Positions 44,811-54,081 of a stretch of 64,000 bases of DNA are shown here, in pieces. Source of the stretch: JAABVY01 sp964496505 (GTDB lineage Bacteria > Zixibacteria > MSB-5A5 > JAABVY01); NCBI GenBank assembly GCA_964496505.1, contig CAZBZV010000013.1, positions 1 to 64,000 of the forward strand, read 5' to 3'. The position numbers were made by a program, and so were the translations under genes. The notes under the pieces are model-generated. The model was not told where the DNA came from. It was given only the letters and a program-made list of their open reading frames with translations, and searched no databases. Positions within the stretch are counted from its first letter, which is position 1. Every line of letters begins with the position of its first letter.

Positions 44811-46475
44811 ATGAAAATCACGGCTTTGCATATTGCCCGCCTTGTCCAGGAATCAAAGCAGTCCCATTTGGGGACGCGGATCAGGAAACTACGCAAATCC
44901 GAGAAGGACAAAACTGTTATAATGCATCTTGAAAATGGGGATGAGCGCTTTAGTCTGGTCTTTCATTTTGGAGGCAAGGTCTCATACATTTACTTTGTGT
45001 TTGGCTTTTATACCAAAATTTCCACCACCAATTTTCTTCCCCAGCTTATGGATGCTCGAATTACTGATATCAGACAACTCGATTATGACAGGATAATTCG
45101 GTTTGATATTGAGGGGGAAGAGGAATCCTATAGGCTTATTTTCGAATTGTTTGGAATAAGCAGTAATCTATATCTAACAGATAATTCGAATAGAGTTATA
45201 ACATCCATCCGCAAGGCTAAGCTGGATTTAAAGAAGTATGAACCACCTGAACCTCTGGAACTTGCCAATCCGCTTGATTTCCATAGCGAGGATGTTATGA
45301 AGAAATTACTGGCCTCCCCGGAAATGACCTTGAAAGATGCAATACTTCAGACATTCTCCGGTCTGGATGAAAGATTGCTCGAGGAGATCGCTGCTGATAA
45401 AAATGATAGTCTATCCAAATCGGTCCCTGAATTAAGTCCCGAACAAATCAAAGAACTGATTGAAAATATAAGTGAATACTGCACCGATTTCACTGATCCC
45501 GGCACGGCGCTCTGTTATGATGCCCATGCGGAATCGATCCTGATTGCGAATAATGACGATTTGCCCCAATTCGATGCAATCTCAGAAACATTTAGCGAAG
45601 CGTCGCGAGGACAGAAAGTCAAAAAGCCGAAATCCTCGGTAAAATCTAATCTGGCAGGACAGCTTAAGCGTGCTATTAAAAAAGACACGAAAAAATTATT
45701 GAAATTAGAGGAGCAGTTGAAGAAGGCCGAGGACTATCAGAATCTCAGGCAAAAGGCCGAGCTTTTGGGAATGAATCTGCATAAGGCTGAGAAGGGGATG
45801 GAGTCGATTGAAGTTGATGATGTTTACTCCGAGGATAGAGGTGTTATCGAAATCGAATTGGATAAAACTCTGTCACCCGGCCAGAATGTAGAGCGAATGT
45901 TCGAGCGGGCCAAAAAGCTGAAGGACAAAATACCGGGTATTAGATCCGAAATCCGCCTTACCAAGGATCGTATTGAAAGATTGAATCAGCTTCATGATGA
46001 TCTATACCAGCTTGTGGATGATACTATTCCGGATGGGCTGAAGAGCGAGCTGGCGGAATTCGGCATCAAGGCTCCCGGAGAGGGCAAAAAAGCCAAATCA
46101 GAAGAACGTCTTCCATACAAAAAATACACCTCCTCACTGGGAGAGGATATTCTGGTGGGGCGCTCGGCCTCGGATAATGATGTTCTGACATTCAAGTTCG
46201 CTCGCAAATACGATCTCTGGCTGCATTCCCAGCAGACCGCAGGCAGTCATGTAATCCTCAGGCGTCCCAATAAAAGCCATCAATTTCAGAAGTCCAGCAT
46301 TGTCGAAGCTGCTGAAATTGCCGCATTCTTTTCAACAGCAAAAAAATCGGATACAGTGCCGGTGATATATACGGAGGTCAAATATGTCCGCAAGGTCCGC
46401 AGGGGAAAGCCGGGACAGGTTATTGCCGACCGTACCAAATCGATTTTGGTCACACCGCTCCGTCCGAAAAATTAA
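44811..46475 (+). CDS. rqcH: RqcH-type ribosome quality control factor (NFACT family)
   Basis: A 554-residue cytoplasmic protein that binds stalled 50S subunits and directs C-terminal alanine tailing in bacteria. The N-terminal NFACT-N domain spans residues ~1-180, the coiled-coil region ~270-440 (TKKLLKLEEQLKKAEDY), and the C-terminal NFACT-R domain has SSLGEDILVGRSASDNDVLTF and DLWLHSQQTAGSHVIL. It was formerly annotated as fibronectin-binding protein A-like. Length and domain order are standard. The start ATG has no clear ribosome site. Confidence 0.93.
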   Translation: MKITALHIARLVQESKQSHLGTRIRKLRKSEKDKTVIMHLENGDERFSLVFHFGGKVSYIYFVFGFYTKISTTNFLPQLMDARITDIRQLDYDRIIRFDIEGEEESYRLIFELFGISSNLYLTDNSNRVITSIRKAKLDLKKYEPPEPLELANPLDFHSEDVMKKLLASPEMTLKDAILQTFSGLDERLLEEIAADKNDSLSKSVPELSPEQIKELIENISEYCTDFTDPGTALCYDAHAESILIANNDDLPQFDAISETFSEASRGQKVKKPKSSVKSNLAGQLKRAIKKDTKKLLKLEEQLKKAEDYQNLRQKAELLGMNLHKAEKGMESIEVDDVYSEDRGVIEIELDKTLSPGQNVERMFERAKKLKDKIPGIRSEIRLTKDRIERLNQLHDDLYQLVDDTIPDGLKSELAEFGIKAPGEGKKAKSEERLPYKKYTSSLGEDILVGRSASDNDVLTFKFARKYDLWLHSQQTAGSHVILRRPNKSHQFQKSSIVEAAEIAAFFSTAKKSDTVPVIYTEVKYVRKVRRGKPGQVIADRTKSILVTPLRPKN

Positions 46476-46513
46476 ACTTTCATTTTTCGGTCCGCTTATA
46501 TAAATTCCCTCTG

Positions 46514-46870
46514 ATGAAGAAAGTCTTGTTTATAATAATTGTACTGGCGGTTGTGGCCGGTTTGTATTTCCTGCTCAAACCGGAAAAGGATATTATGTCC
46601 GATCCGCGGATTCCCAAATTCGCACAAATACAGGCCGAGATAGAAATCGAGGCCGAGCGTCTGGACCAGGACAGCGTTCTTATGGAGGGTGTGCGCGATT
46701 CCATCTATGAGAGCTTTGGTGTGTCTGCTAAATGGATTAACGAGGTGGAGGCTCTGATAAATGAGCAGCCGGAGAAATGGGTTGATATCTACCAGTTAAT
46801 GATTAAGCATGCCGAGAAGGTCAGGGACTCTCTTCTGCATAAAAAGCCGATTCAAAGTGATTCAACCTGA
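46514..46870 (+). CDS. Small membrane-anchored helical protein of unknown function
   Basis: 118 residues. An N-terminal anchor or uncleaved signal (KKVLFIIIVLAVVAGLYFLL) is followed by a mostly helical, charged domain (KFAQIQAEIEIEAERLDQDS, WINEVEALINEQPEKWVDIY). No domain is recognised. It starts 38 bases after rqcH and is probably co-transcribed with it. Its last 50 bases overlap, tail to tail, with the yraN gene on the other strand. Confidence 0.6.
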   Translation: MKKVLFIIIVLAVVAGLYFLLKPEKDIMSDPRIPKFAQIQAEIEIEAERLDQDSVLMEGVRDSIYESFGVSAKWINEVEALINEQPEKWVDIYQLMIKHAEKVRDSLLHKKPIQSDST

Positions 46871-47204
46871 CGTCATTCTTAATTCTACTGTAGGCAATCA
46901 CATCGAACCTGAAATCACATCCCGAAGTATCATGCTCCTGAATATATCCCTGTGCCGCCGCAATTAGATTTTTCTGTTTCGATTTTGTGACCCATGCCTG
47001 CGGCTCGCCGTATTTATCGCTTCTGGCCGCCTTGACCTCCACGAATACGATGGTGTTTTCGATTTTGCAGATAAGATCGATTTCCTTATGACCGTATTGA
47101 TAGCTGCGTTCGAGGACTTGATAACCCTTGCTTTCCAGGTAATTAGCCGCCAGATTCTCGGCCTCGGTGCCAAAAGATCTTTTATTCCCTTTCTTCAAGG
47201 ACAA
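46821..47204 (-). CDS. YraN/UPF0102 family predicted endonuclease
   Basis: A 127-residue restriction-endonuclease-fold protein. It shows GTEAENLAANYLESKGY, then RSYQYGHKEIDLIC and FVEVKAARSDKYGEP, the D…ExK arrangement of the family. It is commonly linked to rnhB, and here its start overlaps the end of rnhB by 23 bases. The C-terminal end overlaps the convergent small membrane protein gene. Its cellular role is not settled. Confidence 0.9.
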   Translation of the reverse strand: MSLKKGNKRSFGTEAENLAANYLESKGYQVLERSYQYGHKEIDLICKIENTIVFVEVKAARSDKYGEPQAWVTKSKQKNLIAAAQGYIQEHDTSGCDFRFDVIAYSRIKNDVRLNHFESAFYAEESP

Positions 47205-47853
47205 GACTCTCCTGAATATATTCAGTATAGTCCATGCGGAAGCTCTGGCGATGATACACTGTGGCGCCGTACTTCATGATTGCTTCCCGATGGAACTTTG
47301 TGGCGTAACCTTTGTTCTGCCGGAATTTGAACTGCGGGCAGTGATGATCTATCAATGTCATGATCCTGTCACGGGTTACCTTGGCCAGTATGGAGGCGGC
47401 GGCAATGGCTGTTGAACGCTGATCGCCCTTTATCAGCGACTGTTGCGGAATTAATGTGTCCGGTATCTTGCGATTGCCGTCTATCAGTATTACCTGAGGC
47501 TTTATCTCAAGATTTTCCAGGGCGACTTTCATTCCCAGCACGGATGCCTGATAGATATTGATCTTGTCGATTACCCTCTGATGTATCGCTACGATTTTAT
47601 ACGCCAGGGCCTTTTTTGTAATGTAATCGTAAAGTTTCTCGCGTTTTTCGGGAAGAAGCGCCTTGCTGTCGTTGATACCGTTGGTGCGGAATTTCTCGGG
47701 AAGTATCACGGCGGCGCAGACCACCGGCCCGGCCAAAGGCCCCACGCCCGCTTCGTCAACACCGGCAATATACTGAATTCCGGTACGCCTGAGTTGATTT
47801 TCTATGCGCTGACTCGCCTTCATTTGAAGGCTATTTAAAAAAGTTAAATCCAT
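47182..47853 (-). CDS. rnhB: Ribonuclease HII
   Basis: A 223-residue enzyme that removes ribonucleotides and RNA from RNA-DNA hybrids. The catalytic motif is GVDEAGVGPLAGPVVCAAV (the usual DEAGRG has Val in place of Arg). NDSKALLPEKREKLY, LIDGN, KGDQRSTAIAAASILAKVTRD and DHHCPQF complete the active site. A 58-base gap separates it from the divergent Rieske gene. It forms an operon with yraN. Confidence 0.94.
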   Translation of the reverse strand: MDLTFLNSLQMKASQRIENQLRRTGIQYIAGVDEAGVGPLAGPVVCAAVILPEKFRTNGINDSKALLPEKREKLYDYITKKALAYKIVAIHQRVIDKINIYQASVLGMKVALENLEIKPQVILIDGNRKIPDTLIPQQSLIKGDQRSTAIAAASILAKVTRDRIMTLIDHHCPQFKFRQNKGYATKFHREAIMKYGATVYHRQSFRMDYTEYIQESLVLEERE

Positions 47854-47911
47854 GCTGGCAAGAAAATAGTTGGGATTATATTCTTAATTTTGCTATTATT
47901 TCTACTGAGAA

Positions 47912-48217
47912 ATGAAGATTAAAATTTGCAAAAAATCGGAATTATCCGAAGGAAAAGCGGTTTCCAAAAAAATACTTGCCCGCCGTGTGGCGGTATTTTT
48001 GCTCAATGGCAAATATTATGCCATAGAAGGGGACTGCAAACATCAGAAGGCGCCGCTTGACTCGGGCAAGGTCGAAGGCAGTGTGGTTGAGTGCTCATGG
48101 CATGGATGGCGTTACGATATTCCCAGCGGTGAATGCCTGACAGAAAAATGGGCTAGGCTCAGAACCTATCCGGTTGAAGAAGAAGACGACTGGCTTGTGG
48201 TTGACTTGAGCGGGTAA
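47912..48217 (+). CDS. Rieske-type [2Fe-2S] ferredoxin
   Basis: 101 residues. The two cluster-binding motifs are DCKHQKAPL (Cys-x-His) and CSWHGWRYD (Cys-x-x-His), as in NirD-like and dioxygenase-type soluble Rieske ferredoxins. There is no membrane anchor. No oxygenase or reductase is adjacent, so the partner is unknown. The last 52 bases overlap the convergent EamA transporter gene. Confidence 0.88.
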   Translation: MKIKICKKSELSEGKAVSKKILARRVAVFLLNGKYYAIEGDCKHQKAPLDSGKVEGSVVECSWHGWRYDIPSGECLTEKWARLRTYPVEEEDDWLVVDLSG

Positions 48218-49083
48218 TACCTCTCGGTAATAAATACACCTGCCAGAATAGTAATCCCCCCCACAATGAAATTGGTGGTCAGTTGTTCTGACAGAAATAT
48301 ATAAGACCATAGGGCCGCCAGAATAGTCTGAATATACATATATATGGAAAGCCGCGAGGCCTCCATGTACTTCAAAGCCCAGTACCAGAGCGGGAAGGCC
48401 GTGCCGGTTGTCAAAAGGGATATGTAGAATAGCCCTATCCATGCTATGAGTGAGATTTGAGAGAAATCGGCTGTTATCGTTCCGCATGAGCCCATGGGGA
48501 TAAAGAGGATCATGCCCGCGGTTATTGAATAGGAATAGGCAGCGATTGATCCGAGTTCGGCTACAACCTTTTTGCCGATGACTATGTAGAGCGCCCACGC
48601 AATTACAGCTATCAATATCAGCAGGTCGCCCCAGTAGAATTTGGGCTCGACAGTGATATTGCGGTCAAGCAGGATTATAATCACCCCAGCCAGCGCAATC
48701 AGGATACCGCCCATTTTGCCGAAATAAAATTTCTCCGAGAGCATGGGAATGGCGAGGATATAGACGAATAACGGCGTCATGCTGAACATCAGGGCTGAAT
48801 GCCCCGGGGTTGTCATCTCAAGGCCGATAAGAAAGAAGCCCTGGTTTACGGGAGCGATAAGAAAACCGAGGATGATTATCTTCAGCAGGTTCTTCCTGCT
48901 TAAGCGTTTATATCTTCCTTGAATCAGCATCAGCAGGTTCAGTACAATTGTCGCAATAACAAAGCGCAGAATGCCAAGGGTGAAGGGCTCGAAATCGTTT
49001 AAGGCAATTTTCGTGAAAAGCGGTGTAGCTGAGAAAATCAATTGGCAGAAGATGATTGCTATGTAAAGCTGCGCCAGGGGCAT
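48166..49083 (-). CDS. EamA/DMT-family transporter, copy 1
   Basis: 305 residues with about ten hydrophobic segments in two EamA repeats. Landmarks are LFTKIALNDFEPFTLGILRF near the N-terminus, TTPGHSALMFSMTPLFVYI, GVIIILLDRNITV and a basic-to-polar tail (SQSSSSST). Such proteins export amino acids, nucleosides or other metabolites. It is paralogous to the next gene upstream in the same operon. The C-terminal coding part overlaps the Rieske gene on the other strand. Confidence 0.9.
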   Translation of the reverse strand: MPLAQLYIAIIFCQLIFSATPLFTKIALNDFEPFTLGILRFVIATIVLNLLMLIQGRYKRLSRKNLLKIIILGFLIAPVNQGFFLIGLEMTTPGHSALMFSMTPLFVYILAIPMLSEKFYFGKMGGILIALAGVIIILLDRNITVEPKFYWGDLLILIAVIAWALYIVIGKKVVAELGSIAAYSYSITAGMILFIPMGSCGTITADFSQISLIAWIGLFYISLLTTGTAFPLWYWALKYMEASRLSIYMYIQTILAALWSYIFLSEQLTTNFIVGGITILAGVFITERYYPLKSTTSQSSSSSTG

Positions 49084-49127
49084 AGAAAATCACGCCTTTA
49101 TTTTCAGGTCATAAATTGAAAGGCAAG

Positions 49128-50006
49128 CTAACTACTTTTTGTTCGCTCGGCAATAAATACACCGATTAAAACCACTATTCCTCCCGCAACGAAATTGCGT
49201 GTTAATTGCTCGGAAAGAAATATATAAGAAAAGATGGTTGCCAGAAGTGGCTGGAAGAATATGAATACGCTCAGCCTCGAAGCCTCAAGATATTTCAGAG
49301 CCCAGTACCAAACCGGATAAGCTATACCCGAGGTTATTACCGCGGTGTATAATAAAGCAATCCAGGGGAGGAGGTCAGCCCCGGCATAATCGAATGTTAC
49401 AGTATTGTAGGCGCCAATCGGAATGAAGAGGATTGTGCCGAAGGTCATGGTATAGGTGATGGCCTGAATAGAGCCCATTTTTTTGACCAGCTCTTTTCCA
49501 AAAACTGTATAAAGCGCCCATGCGATCACACCCAGAAATATTATGATGTCACCCTTCACGAATTCCGGTTCGATGGTGATGTTTTGATCCGATAGTACTA
49601 CCACAACTCCTGCAAATGCCAATAAAATACCGATCATTCTCCTGATTCGGAATTTTTCCTTCAAAAGTGGAATTGCGAAGAGGTAAACCAGAACAGGGGT
49701 TAGACCGTACATCAGGGCGGCATGCCCGGGCGTGGTGAATTGCAAACCGTAAAAGAGCAGGCCCTGATTCCCGGGAATGGCCAGAAGTCCCAGAATTGCT
49801 ATAAAGAGCCAGTGCTTTTTATCGGGAATGATTTTTCTGCCCTGGGTGAGAAGAAATATATTTAAAATGATGATTGAGATTACAAAACGGATTACTCCCA
49901 GAGTAAGGGGGTCAAAATCACGCAGAGCTATCTTAAGAAAAAGGGGAGTGGCCGCAAATACCACCTGCCCGAAAATGATTATGGTATATAAACGCACGGC
50001 AGACAT
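49128..50006 (-). CDS. EamA/DMT-family transporter, copy 2
   Basis: 292 residues with ten predicted transmembrane helices and the same landmarks as its neighbour (LFLKIALRDFDPLTLGVIRF, TTPGHAALMYGLTPVLVYL, GVVVVLSDQNITI, GVIAWALYTVFGKELV). The two genes clearly arose by tandem duplication. It lies 39 bases after the SDR gene and 44 before copy 1, so all four minus-strand genes (dipeptidase, SDR and two transporters) may be one transcript. Confidence 0.9.
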   Translation of the reverse strand: MSAVRLYTIIIFGQVVFAATPLFLKIALRDFDPLTLGVIRFVISIIILNIFLLTQGRKIIPDKKHWLFIAILGLLAIPGNQGLLFYGLQFTTPGHAALMYGLTPVLVYLFAIPLLKEKFRIRRMIGILLAFAGVVVVLSDQNITIEPEFVKGDIIIFLGVIAWALYTVFGKELVKKMGSIQAITYTMTFGTILFIPIGAYNTVTFDYAGADLLPWIALLYTAVITSGIAYPVWYWALKYLEASRLSVFIFFQPLLATIFSYIFLSEQLTRNFVAGGIVVLIGVFIAERTKSS

Positions 50007-50045
50007 ATCTGCAAAAACCGCCGCCCTCTGAAATTGTTTCGCCCG

Positions 50046-50837
50046 TTAAATCATGCTTTTGATAAATCCGCCGTCGATCTGAATCGCTGTTCCGGTTATA
50101 TAAGCCGCCTGTTCCGAGGCCAGGTATGCTATCAGGTTGGCCGGTTCAACCGGATCGGCAAGGCGGTTCATCGGGATCGAGCGTTCCCATGAGGTGAAAA
50201 GCTGTTTGACGGTGAATTTGCTTTTTTTGGCAAGCCCGGAAGCAAAATCTTTTAACCGATCGGTTGCGGTGAATCCGGGACAGATAGAATTGACGGTTAT
50301 GTTGTACTTTGCCATTTCATTGGAAAGCGATTTGGTAAATCCCAGTACGCCTGCCCGCACGGTGTTTGACAGAATCAGATCATCCAGAGGCTGTTTTGCT
50401 GAAATCGAAGTTATGGCGATAATCCTGCCCCATTTCTGTTTTTTCATATCCGGCACAGCCAGCCTGCACATATTGATGGTGGATTTGAGGTTGAGCTCAA
50501 TGGCCCATGTGAAATCGCGTTCGGTAAGCTTCTCGAACGTTCCCTGAGGCGGACCGCCGGCGTTACATACAAGAATATCAACCTTTTTAAGATATTTTTT
50601 AGCTGTTTTAAACAGGTTTTCCAGATCTGTGGAGGAGGTGACATCGCATTTTACCGGAAGCACCTCTTTTCCTGTTTTCTTCTGTATATCCTTGGCTGCC
50701 TTGTTAAGTGCATCATTATTGCGGCTGCAAATTACTACTTTGGCCCCTTCTTCGGCCAGCTGTTGTGCCACAGCCTTGCCCATTCCTTTGGAAGAAGCTG
50801 TGACTATCGCTACTTTGTCAGTTAACCCCAAATCCAT
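50046..50837 (-). CDS. SDR-family protein lacking the catalytic Tyr and Lys
   Basis: A 263-residue short-chain dehydrogenase fold. The cofactor motif TASSKGMGKAVAQQL has Ser-Lys in place of the usual residues but keeps the glycines; CNAGGPP and ITSISAKQP are present. Where the family has YxxxK, the segment LILSNTVRAGVLGFTKSL puts Ser and Arg. This matches a recognised group of atypical beta-ketoacyl reductase-like SDRs, so it is probably not a decayed gene. The reaction is unknown. It starts right after the dipeptidase stop (2-base gap). Confidence 0.88.
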   Translation of the reverse strand: MDLGLTDKVAIVTASSKGMGKAVAQQLAEEGAKVVICSRNNDALNKAAKDIQKKTGKEVLPVKCDVTSSTDLENLFKTAKKYLKKVDILVCNAGGPPQGTFEKLTERDFTWAIELNLKSTINMCRLAVPDMKKQKWGRIIAITSISAKQPLDDLILSNTVRAGVLGFTKSLSNEMAKYNITVNSICPGFTATDRLKDFASGLAKKSKFTVKQLFTSWERSIPMNRLADPVEPANLIAYLASEQAAYITGTAIQIDGGFIKSMI

Positions 50838-50839
50838 GT

Positions 50840-52207
50840 TTACACCTTCAATTCAGCTAATTTTTTATAAAGATGAATAGTTGAATATATACCGAGTTTG
50901 AAATCCTTCAGGTCAAACCATTCATTGGGCGAATGTGTGTTGGCATCCGGCTGTGCAAAGCCGAAAAGGATAGTATCCACACCTAAAAGCTCCTTGAAAA
51001 CATTGACAATCGGTATCGATCCGCCCTCGCGAATATAAAGCGGTTCCTTGTCATAACCTTCCTGCATGGCATCCGCGGCCGCCTGTATTATCGGATTGTC
51101 TTTGGATACCATACCGGGTCTGGCTCCCCCTCCGATAGTTACCTCGACCTCCACGCATTCGGGAGATATTTCGGTCAGATATTTTTGCAAAAGGCCGCAG
51201 ATTTTATTCGGTTCCTGATCGGGCACAAGGCGCATTGTTATTTTGGCGCCGGCCCAGGAGGGAATGATTGTCTTCGTGCCTTCTCCGCTGTAGCCGCCGT
51301 AGATGCCGTTGATTTCCAGAGTTGGACGGGCTGATTTGCGTTCAAGGGTGGTATAACCTTTTTCTCCAACCAAACCCTTGCTGCCCACTTCCTGTAAAAA
51401 TGCCTTTTCATCGAACGGCAGCCGGTTGCTTTCCTTGCGTTCCCAGTCAGCCACATCTACAACGTCATCATAAAATCCCGGCACGCTGATTTTGTAATCA
51501 TCATCGTGGAGCTTTGAAATCATTTTGCACAGCTCATGAATCGGATTAGGTACCGCGCCGCCGTAAGAGCCGGAATGCAGGTCGCGGTTGGGACCGGTAA
51601 CCTTGACCTCGGCAATCGCTATTCCCCTGAGTCCCATCGTAAGGGCGGGCAGATCCCTGCCGAACATGGAGGTGTCGGAGATAATAGCAAGGTCACATTT
51701 AAGCATATCCTTATGCTCTTCAATGAATGTATCCAGATGAACTGATTGAATTTCCTCTTCACCCTCAAAAAGGATTTTGAAATTAATGGGCACATTGCCC
51801 TCGGCTTTGAGATACGATTCGATCGCCGCAGCGTGAATCAAAAGCTGTCCCTTGTCATCGGCCGAACCCCGGGCGTATAATTTATCATCCACAACATTGG
51901 GTTCGAACGGCGGGGATTCCCACAATTCAAGAGGATCGACTGGCTGAACATCATAATGCCCGTAAATCAAGGCAGTGGGCGCATCCGGGTTGTTCGTATA
52001 TTCGGCGTAAACAATCGGATGGCCGGGAGTTTCGAAAATCTTTGGATCAAGTCCCATCCATCTCAATCTGTCTACAAGATATTCGGCACATTTTACCATG
52101 TCATCTCGATGTTCCGATTGGGCAGAGATCGAGGGGATTTTCAGCAGTTCATTCATAACTTTCAGGAAATTGTCATAATTATTCTCGGCATACTCTAATG
52201 CATTCAT
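50840..52207 (-). CDS. M20-family dipeptidase
   Basis: 455 residues of the ArgE/DapE/CNDP-like metallopeptidases. The zinc ligand and catalytic segments are IYGHYDVQP, LYARGSADDKG and LFEGEEEIQS, with the dimerisation-domain His in RDLHSGSYGGAVPNP and the last ligand in DANTHSPNEW. It cleaves dipeptides or related amide bonds and has no signal peptide, so it acts in the cytoplasm. The ATG has AAGGAGG 5 bases upstream. It is the first gene of the minus-strand unit ending with the two transporters. Confidence 0.92.
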   Translation of the reverse strand: MNALEYAENNYDNFLKVMNELLKIPSISAQSEHRDDMVKCAEYLVDRLRWMGLDPKIFETPGHPIVYAEYTNNPDAPTALIYGHYDVQPVDPLELWESPPFEPNVVDDKLYARGSADDKGQLLIHAAAIESYLKAEGNVPINFKILFEGEEEIQSVHLDTFIEEHKDMLKCDLAIISDTSMFGRDLPALTMGLRGIAIAEVKVTGPNRDLHSGSYGGAVPNPIHELCKMISKLHDDDYKISVPGFYDDVVDVADWERKESNRLPFDEKAFLQEVGSKGLVGEKGYTTLERKSARPTLEINGIYGGYSGEGTKTIIPSWAGAKITMRLVPDQEPNKICGLLQKYLTEISPECVEVEVTIGGGARPGMVSKDNPIIQAAADAMQEGYDKEPLYIREGGSIPIVNVFKELLGVDTILFGFAQPDANTHSPNEWFDLKDFKLGIYSTIHLYKKLAELKV

Positions 52208-52395
52208 CGAAGCCTCCTTAAGTGTAATGGATTAGCTTAAATTTCCGAAGCCCCAATGTCAAGGCAAATTTTTTTATTCCACTGATTTGGAAAAAAATAT
52301 GGCAATTTCCGGCGATATTATTATTATGGCAAAGTATGAAAATTCGAACCGTATGCCCGGCTTTTTGTAAAACTGGATAACTATCGGAGGCACAA

Positions 52396-53988
52396 GTGAG
52401 AAAGATATTAATACCGCTGGCAATAAGCCTTTTTATTCTTATATCAGCCGCAAGTTCGATTCATGCTCAAACCGATCTGGTTATCAGCCGTTTCGATAAT
52501 TATCTTTCATATATGAAGGGGGGGCAATATGACCAGGCCTCAACTCTCTGGCTCCCGGAATATATTCGGGAGGTATATAAATTCGGGATCTATTACACCA
52601 ACGCTCCCTTCAAATATGACTGCAATTCATATCTCACGCAAAATATAGATGATTATATGCGCAGCAAATTCGAGGTTACCTACAGCGCTGTTCCGAGTAT
52701 GTTTAATGTTTTCAAAATCCTCGTAGACTATGAGGACAAAAACGGCAAAGCTTCTGAATTACCCCAGGAAGATTATTACATGATGAAGGGCGATGATGCC
52801 AATTTCTACCTGGTGCCTAGATACTGGCCGCTTTTGGAAAATATGCAGGTCAAAGAAGGGAAATATTTTAATCTATATTATTTCAAGGAAAAGCAGATTA
52901 ACGATTCTGCGCTTGCACACACGGATGCGATGATCGAAGAAATCGCACGGAAAATAGAACTTCCGCCGGAACTTGTCGAACGCCTGACTATGGATAAACT
53001 CAATTACTTCCTGTGCGAAAACAGCAATCAGATTGCGGTTTATGCCGGAAAGTATGTTCCCGGATGGCATGATCCGGCCGGAAATTTTTTAATCACCAAT
53101 TATCTTCCTCACGGCACCCCTGTGGCGGATTTTCTGATTAAATACAAGCTCAACGAACTGCCGCTTTATACTCTCCCTTTTATGGAAAAAGGCCTGTCTG
53201 TTTATCTGGGCGGAAGAGCAGGTGCGAGCCTTGATGTTTTCGGACAGATGGTTCGGTTTAGCCTGGAATCGGATTTCATGAAGCTGGAGGATATTCTAAG
53301 CTCGTCTGATTTCGAAGAAAAAACAGGCGGTCCCGATTTTGCATATACTCTTTCAGCATATTTTGCCGGATACCTGATACAGGAATTCGGGATAGAGGAA
53401 GTATCCGATTTGTATTTGAAATTATCCGGAGAAAAGAGATTTGTGGACACCTGCTCCGGCACAACTATCAAGAGCATTCTAAAAGAGCAGACCGGCAAAG
53501 ACTGGTCTTCGCTCGAAAAAGGTTTCATGAAATATTTTAAGGATATCGAGTTCGGGATTGAGATTGTAGATAAAGCCGATGGCGATGTGTTGTATCAGTC
53601 TGGTACTACCGGCTCGACGATCGCTCTTTATAAAAACGGCAATGACCTGATTCTGGATGCTTCCGCGAATGATGGAAAGAGCGCCGTAAATGCGGCTATG
53701 CTTCTTAAAATGGATAAGTCGCGTTTTACCGGAGAATATGAATCCTCGCTGTACGAGAAGCATTTCCCGGATAGCGAATATGAACGGCAGATTTACGGGT
53801 TAATTTTCGGCCCCGAAGAAATAGGCGTTTACAATTATCTTACCAATGAAATAGTTGCCAAATATATAACCTCACTCGCTAATCCCGGCGGGCAGAATGA
53901 ACCCTCACGAGTGACCTTCAGATTTCCCGGGAAACTGATCCCCGGGGATTTTGACGAATTGAAACTCGAGCTGATCGAGAAGCCCTGA
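52396..53988 (+). CDS. Secreted protein of unknown function, possibly a degenerate metallopeptidase fold
   Basis: 530 residues. Signal peptide KILIPLAISLFILISAASSI, cleaved near AQTD. The middle (residues ~230-380) has LPHGTPVADFLIKYKLNELP then LPFMEKGLSVYLGGRAG and YTLSAYFAGYLIQEFG. This is reminiscent of gluzincin (peptidase MA-like) domains, in which a family member sits over a terminal glutamate (…EGlA.yl), but no HExxH zinc motif is present. The start is GTG at 52396 with GGAGG 5 bases upstream. It stands alone. The fold suggestion is weak. Confidence 0.65.
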   Translation: MRKILIPLAISLFILISAASSIHAQTDLVISRFDNYLSYMKGGQYDQASTLWLPEYIREVYKFGIYYTNAPFKYDCNSYLTQNIDDYMRSKFEVTYSAVPSMFNVFKILVDYEDKNGKASELPQEDYYMMKGDDANFYLVPRYWPLLENMQVKEGKYFNLYYFKEKQINDSALAHTDAMIEEIARKIELPPELVERLTMDKLNYFLCENSNQIAVYAGKYVPGWHDPAGNFLITNYLPHGTPVADFLIKYKLNELPLYTLPFMEKGLSVYLGGRAGASLDVFGQMVRFSLESDFMKLEDILSSSDFEEKTGGPDFAYTLSAYFAGYLIQEFGIEEVSDLYLKLSGEKRFVDTCSGTTIKSILKEQTGKDWSSLEKGFMKYFKDIEFGIEIVDKADGDVLYQSGTTGSTIALYKNGNDLILDASANDGKSAVNAAMLLKMDKSRFTGEYESSLYEKHFPDSEYERQIYGLIFGPEEIGVYNYLTNEIVAKYITSLANPGGQNEPSRVTFRFPGKLIPGDFDELKLELIEKP

Positions 53989-54081
53989 ATCATCAAGGCA
54001 GCCCTCTGATTTTTGGAACTATTTATTTTTATTTACATTTTTGTTTACTAAGTATATAGTAGTTCTAAAATTGGAGTGATG

